This document shows positions 59,388 through 64,000 of a stretch of 64,000 nt of DNA, one piece after another. The notes beneath the pieces are model-generated. The model did not search any database and was not told where the DNA came from. It saw nothing but the letters and a program-made list of their open reading frames with translations. Position 1 is the stretch's first letter. Every line of letters starts with the position of its first letter. Source of the DNA: SIG455 sp045646385 (GTDB taxonomy: Bacteria; Bacillota; Clostridia; UMGS1810); assembly GCA_045646385.1 (NCBI GenBank), contig JAZRKQ010000016.1, positions 62,001 through 126,000 on the forward strand, read 5' to 3'. The position numbers were made by a program, and so were the translations under genes.

Positions 59388-60518
59388 ATGAAAAAAATTA
59401 TGCTAATAATTTTGATATACTTCATTTTTTGTCCAAAAGTTATGGCAAACGAAAATCAAATTGAAGGTACGATATATAAAGAAAGCGAGATAGCGAATAT
59501 AGCAGACAGCAATTCACAAATAATTGAAATTATTCCAAATTTCAGTTTTGAAAACTTTATTGAGAACATCAAAAATGGTAATTCATTATTTGAACCAAAA
59601 TCTATAATTTCTTCTTTTTTGAACTTATTTGCAAACGAAATATATATAAATATAAATGTTATGTTTATAATTATTGTACTATCAATTATTTGGGGAATAA
59701 TATCTAATATACGCAGTTCATACAACTCAAAAGCAATTTCTGATACGGCATTTTTTGCTTTTTATTCTGTTTTTTTAGGAATGATAATTAATGGATTAAA
59801 TCAATGTATGAATCTTGCTAAAACGGTTGTATCTGACCAAGTGGTTTTTATGAAAGCGGCGGTGCCGGTGTACAGCGCTTTAATAATGAGTACAGGCAAA
59901 GTATCAACTGCAGTGGGTATGGAACCAATATTTTTATATTTTATACAATTGATAAGTTCCCTGATGGAAAAATTTGTTCTTCCTCTTGTTTTTTGGATTA
60001 CCATCTTAAATATAGTTAATTGCATTACAGAAAAATTCAGCATCAAAAAACTAATTGATTTTGTAAAACAAGTGATTAAATGGGGTTTAGGAATTCTTAT
60101 GACCTTGTTTGTCGGCATTTTGGGAATGTCCGGTTTTACAGCATCCTCAGTAGATGGTTTAGGAATTAAAACATTAAAATTTGCAGTGGGTAATTTTGTT
60201 CCGATAGTAGGAGGTTTGCTGTCGGATTCTGTCAATACCGTTATTGCATCAACTACCGTTTTAAAAAATGCAATGGGGACTGTTGGGGTAATAGTTATTA
60301 TTCTGATGTGTGCAATGCCGCTGATTAAAATGCTGGCACTTATGCTTATATATAAACTTACGGCAGGTATTATTGAACCTCTATCTGATAAAAGAGTAAC
60401 AAAAATGATAAGTGAAGCAGGGAGTGCAGTTACATTTATTTTTTTGATTTTACTAACTGTAACAATTATGTTTATTCTTGGAATAACAATTGTAATAAGT
60501 GTTAATACCAAATTATAA
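59388..60518 (+). CDS. spoIIIAE: Stage III sporulation protein AE
   Basis: A 376-residue polytopic membrane protein with an N-terminal signal-like helix and about seven further helices; segments such as MKAAVPVYSALIMSTGKVSTA and LLSDSVNTVIASTTVLKNAMG are typical. It is the largest membrane part of the SpoIIIA complex. ATG follows AGAGGGTG. Confidence 0.94.
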   Translation: MKKIMLIILIYFIFCPKVMANENQIEGTIYKESEIANIADSNSQIIEIIPNFSFENFIENIKNGNSLFEPKSIISSFLNLFANEIYININVMFIIIVLSIIWGIISNIRSSYNSKAISDTAFFAFYSVFLGMIINGLNQCMNLAKTVVSDQVVFMKAAVPVYSALIMSTGKVSTAVGMEPIFLYFIQLISSLMEKFVLPLVFWITILNIVNCITEKFSIKKLIDFVKQVIKWGLGILMTLFVGILGMSGFTASSVDGLGIKTLKFAVGNFVPIVGGLLSDSVNTVIASTTVLKNAMGTVGVIVIILMCAMPLIKMLALMLIYKLTAGIIEPLSDKRVTKMISEAGSAVTFIFLILLTVTIMFILGITIVISVNTKL

Positions 60519-60530
60519 TACGGAGGAAAA

Positions 60531-60989
60531 ATGTGGATTAGAACATACATAATGACAATAATAACTGTTGTTTTGCTATCTTCAATAACTGAGGCTCTAA
60601 TGCCGGAAACAGATATGAAAAAGCATTTATCTTTGGTTGTTGGTTTAGTAGTGTTGTTTGCTATGGCAAAACCACTTATTTCCATTCCACAATTTGCAGT
60701 GGAAGATATGATTTTTCGTATCGAAGAAGATGTTAGTTCTTCTTCAAAAAAAATAAATAAAAAAATAGAAGAGACACAGATAAATATTGTAAATAATCAA
60801 TTTTCAAGGTCGTTATCAGAAACAATCTCAAAGTCAGTTTATTCATCTTGCGGAATTAAATGTAATGTAGATATATCAATTAATAATGGTACTATTGAAA
60901 AAGTTTTTATTGATGCTTATGAAAATGATGCCATCAAAAATTTTATAAAAAATAATTATGGGCTTGAATGCACTTTTCAAAAGGAATGA
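60531..60989 (+). CDS. spoIIIAF: Stage III sporulation protein AF
   Basis: A 152-residue protein with two N-terminal membrane helices (IMTIITVVLLSSITEALMP and HLSLVVGLVVLFAMAKPLI) and a soluble C-terminal domain that resembles ring-forming EscJ/PrgK-like folds. ATG follows CGGAGGAAAA. It sits 12 bases after spoIIIAE. Confidence 0.92.
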   Translation: MWIRTYIMTIITVVLLSSITEALMPETDMKKHLSLVVGLVVLFAMAKPLISIPQFAVEDMIFRIEEDVSSSSKKINKKIEETQINIVNNQFSRSLSETISKSVYSSCGIKCNVDISINNGTIEKVFIDAYENDAIKNFIKNNYGLECTFQKE

Positions 60990-60995
60990 TGACCA

Positions 60996-61541
60996 ATGAA
61001 AAATTTTGAATTATTTAAAAAAATGCGTTTAGAAAAAAAGACATTGTATATTTTCCTTTCTGTTGGAATACTTATTTTAATATTAAGCAATATGTTTGCT
61101 AATTCAAATGAGAAAAATACTAATAAATCAGAATCACCCAATATTATATCAAAGGAAAATGATGAAATAAGATTGGAAAAAATACTTTCTAAAGTGCATG
61201 GCGCAGGCAAAACTGATGTTATGATTACATATGACACAGGAATTGAGAAAGTTACCATCCAAAACAGTAAAATCAGTAAATCGTCTTCCAATGATACAGA
61301 GAAATCAGGAGGGGAGGAAATGACAAACGAAATTTCTGAAGAACGCCAAACTGTTATGAATGGCAGTGGCAATTCGCAGACACCTTTTATTACAAAAGAA
61401 GTAAACCCGCGAGTGCGTGGTGTTTTAGTTGTGGCTGACGGCGCAGGGGATGAAATTGTACGTTATAATTTAACAAATGCCGTCGCAGCAGTTTTAGATG
61501 TACCGTATTACAGAATACAGGTGTTAAAAAAATCAAATTAA
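60996..61541 (+). CDS. spoIIIAG: Stage III sporulation protein AG
   Basis: A 181-residue protein with one N-terminal membrane helix (TLYIFLSVGILILILSNMF) and a ring-building domain: LEKILSKVHGAGKTDVMITYDTG and the conserved end PRVRGVLVVADGAGDEIVRYNLTNAVAAVLDVP. In Bacillus AG forms a large ring in the intermembrane space. ATG lies six bases after the AF stop. Confidence 0.94.
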   Translation: MKNFELFKKMRLEKKTLYIFLSVGILILILSNMFANSNEKNTNKSESPNIISKENDEIRLEKILSKVHGAGKTDVMITYDTGIEKVTIQNSKISKSSSNDTEKSGGEEMTNEISEERQTVMNGSGNSQTPFITKEVNPRVRGVLVVADGAGDEIVRYNLTNAVAAVLDVPYYRIQVLKKSN

Positions 61542-61561
61542 TATACAGGAGGAATGGGAAA

Positions 61562-62086
61562 ATGACTGTTTTACACAAAAAGCAAATTGTTTTAGGCGCA
61601 CTTATTGTTATGGTGGGAGTGGCAGGTTATCTTAACTGGAAATACGAAGGTACAACTTCTCCTGATTCTCAAACGACCGTAACAATATCTGAAGATAACG
61701 AAAACGCAACACTTGGCGAGGCAACAATGGTTGGAAAAACAGATGCCAATTATTTTATGACTTGCAGAAACAACAGAGAAGTGGTTCGTTCAAAAGCAAT
61801 AGAAATATTAAAATCAACTATTGATAATCCTAATTCTTCTCAAGAAGCAAAGTCAAAAGCGGAAAAAGAAATGCTCGATATTAGTAATAATGTTGAATCG
61901 GAAGGTAATATAGAAAATTTAATAAAAGCAAAAGGCTTTGAAGATGTGGTTGTTTTTATTAATGATAATAATATTACTGTAACTGTAAAATCTCAAGGAC
62001 TTACAGCACCGGAAACTGCTAAAATTAAAGACATAGTTATTGAAGAAACAGGAAATAATAATATAAAAATAGTTGAAGTTAAATAA
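61562..62086 (+). CDS. spoIIIAH: Stage III sporulation protein AH
   Basis: A 174-residue protein with an N-terminal membrane helix (QIVLGALIVMVGVAGYLNW) and a C-terminal ring-building domain containing ENLIKAKGFEDVVVFINDNNITVTVKS, the part that docks with forespore SpoIIQ. ATG follows CAGGAGGAATGGGAAA. Last gene of the operon; no clear terminator follows. Confidence 0.94.
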   Translation: MTVLHKKQIVLGALIVMVGVAGYLNWKYEGTTSPDSQTTVTISEDNENATLGEATMVGKTDANYFMTCRNNREVVRSKAIEILKSTIDNPNSSQEAKSKAEKEMLDISNNVESEGNIENLIKAKGFEDVVVFINDNNITVTVKSQGLTAPETAKIKDIVIEETGNNNIKIVEVK

Positions 62087-62101
62087 AAAGTGTGGTATAC
62101 T
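62073..62101 (+). promoter_or_regulatory. Probable sigma-A promoter of the Asp23-family gene
   Basis: TTGAAG, 17-base spacer, TATACT, overlapping the end of spoIIIAH. It would allow vegetative expression of the Asp23 gene apart from the sporulation operon. Confidence 0.55.
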
Positions 62102-62135
62102 AATCTCATGATAATCATTTGGGAGGTTGTTTTTG

Positions 62136-62534
62136 ATGGAAAATATTTTCGAAAACGGTAACATAAAGATTTCGGATGAGGTTATATCTACTATTGCAAC
62201 TATTGCTGTTTCAGAAGTAAGCGGTGTTCACGGCATGGGGGGAACCTTAGCCGGAGATTTAGTTGAAAAATTTGGCAAGAAAACTATGACTAAAGGCGTA
62301 AAAGTAACATTAGAATCTGATGAAGTTGTATTAGATTTGAATGTTGTGCTGAAATATGGTGTAAGAATCCCTGAAATAGCATGGAATATTCAGGAAAATG
62401 TAAAAAAATCAGTTGAATCAATGACAGGTCTTACAGTAACTAAAGTTAATGTTCGTATTGTTGGAATTGAAGTAGATAAGGATGAAAAAACAACTGAGGT
62501 TTCTGCCGACGATATGTCAGAAGAAAATAATTGA
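62136..62534 (+). CDS. Asp23/Gls24 family envelope stress response protein
   Basis: A 132-residue Asp23 (DUF322) protein with ENGNIKISDEVISTIATIAVSEVSGV at the start and VDLNVVLKYGVRIPEIAWNIQENVKKSVESMTGLTVTKVNVRIVGI-type core. In staphylococci it lines the membrane; in Clostridia it commonly lies just before nusB, as here. ATG at 62136 follows GGGAGG; the in-frame TTG at 62127 is less likely. The acidic tail is typical. Confidence 0.93.
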   Translation: MENIFENGNIKISDEVISTIATIAVSEVSGVHGMGGTLAGDLVEKFGKKTMTKGVKVTLESDEVVLDLNVVLKYGVRIPEIAWNIQENVKKSVESMTGLTVTKVNVRIVGIEVDKDEKTTEVSADDMSEENN

Positions 62535-62544
62535 TAAAAATTCT

Positions 62545-62581
62545 GCCCCTGATTGATTTTTTTGTCGATCAGGGGTTTATT
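62545..62581 (+). terminator. Intrinsic terminator
   Basis: CCCCTGATTGA / TCGATCAGGGG (one mismatch-like wobble) with T-rich tail behind the Asp23 gene. Confidence 0.8.
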
Positions 62582-62644
62582 TTTTTAAAATTTTATATTA
62601 TAATGTAAATATATGCTTGTATTTTAACTTTCGGAGGAAAAAAC

Positions 62645-63046
62645 ATGAGTAGACGAGAAGCACGTGACACTGCATTTAAATTAATATTTGAAATTCCTTT
62701 TCATGGGTGCAATTACAAAGATAGAATTGATTTCTTTATTGAACACATTGATATCGAACTATCTGATAGTGATAAAGATTACGTTAAAAAATGTGTTTCT
62801 GTTTGTTTTGAAAATCTTTCTGACATTGATGATAAAATTACACCTTTACTCAACAAATGGACACTTTCGAGATTACCCAAAGTTTCTCTTTCTGTATTGC
62901 GACTTGGCGTTGCTGAAATGTTATATTTTGATGAAATACCATATCAGGTTTCTATTAACGAGGCTGTTGAACTTGCAAAAGAATATGGAGACGATGATGC
63001 ACCAGCCTTTATAAATGGTGTTCTTGATAAAATTGCAAAGCAGTAA
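62645..63046 (+). CDS. nusB: Transcription antitermination factor NusB
   Basis: A 133-residue all-helical NusB that joins NusE in rRNA antitermination. Landmarks are SRREARDTAFKLIFEIPF at the start, KWTLSRLPKVSLSVLRLGVAEML and the ending SINEAVELAKEYGDDDAPAFINGVLDKI. ATG follows CGGAGGAAAAAAC. It is followed 15 bases later by xseA, a common clostridial order. Confidence 0.96.
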   Translation: MSRREARDTAFKLIFEIPFHGCNYKDRIDFFIEHIDIELSDSDKDYVKKCVSVCFENLSDIDDKITPLLNKWTLSRLPKVSLSVLRLGVAEMLYFDEIPYQVSINEAVELAKEYGDDDAPAFINGVLDKIAKQ

Positions 63047-63061
63047 TTTTTGGAGGCATTT

Positions 63062-64000
63062 ATGGCAGTAGTTACAGTAAGCCAACTGAACAACTATATG
63101 AAGCGTTATATAGATAATAACGTTCATCTTACTAATTTGTATGTCAAGGGTGAAATTTCAAATTATAAAAAGCACTATTCCGGTCATATCTATATGACTT
63201 TAAAAGATGAGGGCAGTGCGATTAAAGCGGTAATGTTTAAATGGAGTGCGTCTTCACTTAAATTTGATATAGAAAATGGAATGTGCGTAATAGCCTGCGG
63301 AAAAGTTTCTGTGTTTGAACGCGACGGTCAATATCAGTTATATATAGACTCTATGACTCCAGACGGAGTAGGGGAGTTGTACGTTGCATATGAACAACTA
63401 AAACAAAAACTTGAAAAAGAAGGGCTTTTTGAATCTTCTGCAAAAAAACCTATACCCACATATCCTCGTCGTATAGGTGTAGTTACATCTCCGACCGGCG
63501 CAGCAGTACGGGATATCATAAATGTAATTACAAGACGATATAATTTAGCGGATATTTATATCTATCCTGCACAAGTTCAAGGCATTGGCGCCGGGGAATC
63601 AGTCGCTAAAGGGATTGATTTTTTTAATAAAAATAATCTTGCCGATATACTTATTGTTGGTAGAGGCGGTGGCTCTATTGAAGATTTGTGGGCTTTCAAT
63701 GAAGAAGTAGTTGCACGCTCTATTTTTAATTCAAAAATACCTGTAATTTCTGCTGTGGGTCATGAAACAGATTTTACAATCTCTGATTTTGTTGCGGATT
63801 TAAGAGTTCCAACACCTTCTGCCGCAGCGGAAATGTCTGTTCCAAACACACTTGAATTGCGTTCCAACTTGCAAATGACCTCTGCTAAATTACTTACTCT
63901 TTTGGGCAGACTTTGTGACGTTAAGCGCCAAAAATTAGACAAACTAATTGCCAATCCGGTCTTATCTGATTTTTCTTCAACAATTGCTGAAAAACGCATG
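63062..64000 (+). CDS. xseA: Exodeoxyribonuclease VII large subunit, 5' part (cut by window edge)
   Basis: The first 313 codons of XseA, still open at the right edge. The N-terminal OB fold (TVSQLNNYMKRYIDNN, LYVKGEISNYKKHYSGHIYMTLKD) is followed by the catalytic region with PRRIGVVTSPTGAAVRDII, ILIVGRGGGSIEDLWAFNEE and ISAVGHETDFTISDFVADLRVPTPSAAAE, all diagnostic. ATG at 63062 follows TTGGAGG. With XseB it degrades single-stranded DNA to acid-soluble oligonucleotides. Confidence 0.96.
   Translation, partial: MAVVTVSQLNNYMKRYIDNNVHLTNLYVKGEISNYKKHYSGHIYMTLKDEGSAIKAVMFKWSASSLKFDIENGMCVIACGKVSVFERDGQYQLYIDSMTPDGVGELYVAYEQLKQKLEKEGLFESSAKKPIPTYPRRIGVVTSPTGAAVRDIINVITRRYNLADIYIYPAQVQGIGAGESVAKGIDFFNKNNLADILIVGRGGGSIEDLWAFNEEVVARSIFNSKIPVISAVGHETDFTISDFVADLRVPTPSAAAEMSVPNTLELRSNLQMTSAKLLTLLGRLCDVKRQKLDKLIANPVLSDFSSTIAEKRM

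Noticed and set aside
1..64000. CRISPR arrays, insertion sequences, prophage or integrative elements
   Set aside because: No spaced direct-repeat array, transposase, integrase or phage structural gene was found in the window.

Overview
The window reads as a chromosomal segment of a low-GC, anaerobic, endospore-forming member of the Clostridia (Bacillota). The evidence is the sporulation set (sigK, sigH, spoIVA, a complete spoIIIAA-AH operon, a GerMN lipoprotein), oxygen-sensitive chemistry (HydG of [FeFe]-hydrogenase maturation, a 2-oxoacid:ferredoxin oxidoreductase, rubrerythrin), T-box and FMN riboswitches, and strong Shine-Dalgarno sites with frequent TTG/GTG starts. I see no phage, insertion sequence, CRISPR array or rRNA. 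Genus and species cannot be read from this alone.

Layout. 1-5180: the end of an F1F0 ATP synthase operon (atpH partial, A, G, D, C) and rubrerythrin. 5180-14460: an accessory metabolic locus. Leftward it has a TIM-barrel isomerase and two tandem D-2-hydroxyacid dehydrogenases; rightward it has an orphan solute-binding lipoprotein, then an Old-Yellow-Enzyme-like flavoprotein, a short-chain dehydrogenase and a fumarate-reductase-like FAD protein. 14460-26960: HAD phosphatase, sigK, a LUD protein, a SulP transporter, then dgt-like, dnaG, rpoD, a ComEA-like protein, a two-component system with a GerMN lipoprotein, and a Cys-rich protein. 27000-36360: an APC permease, FMN riboswitch-ribU, flavoredoxin-like protein, prenyl synthase, mntP, hydG, and a Trp T-box ahead of a trpXYZ-type ABC transporter. 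36360-38270: spoIVA and two tRNA-Ser genes. 38270-56620: a branched-chain 2-oxoacid/acyl-CoA region. 56620-64000: sigH, spoIIIA operon, Asp23 protein, nusB, xseA (cut by the window edge).

The most interesting part is 38270-56620. A second T-box, best read as valine-specific, controls a single gene that fuses an HTH-XRE domain, a cupin and an AMP-forming acyl-CoA ligase. About 13 kb on, the same architecture recurs as two adjacent genes (HTH-cupin, then ligase). They sit at the end of an apparent operon holding a LeuA-like protein that has lost its metal-binding residues, a TIM-barrel isomerase fused to another acyl-CoA ligase, IlvE, a MinD-like ATPase and a four-subunit VOR-type ferredoxin oxidoreductase. 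I infer a route linking branched short-chain acids, acyl-CoA, 2-oxoacids and branched-chain amino acids. A starvation-responsive T-box on a ligase favours the biosynthetic direction (acid activation, reductive carboxylation, transamination). This is inference, not proof.

Other notable points: a histidine kinase whose first membrane helix lies upstream of any ATG/GTG/TTG codon; three good sigma-E promoter matches before spoIIIAA, spoIVA and sigK; a perfect operator-like palindrome just downstream of the solute-binding protein promoter; and a terminator hairpin inside a small membrane-protein ORF.
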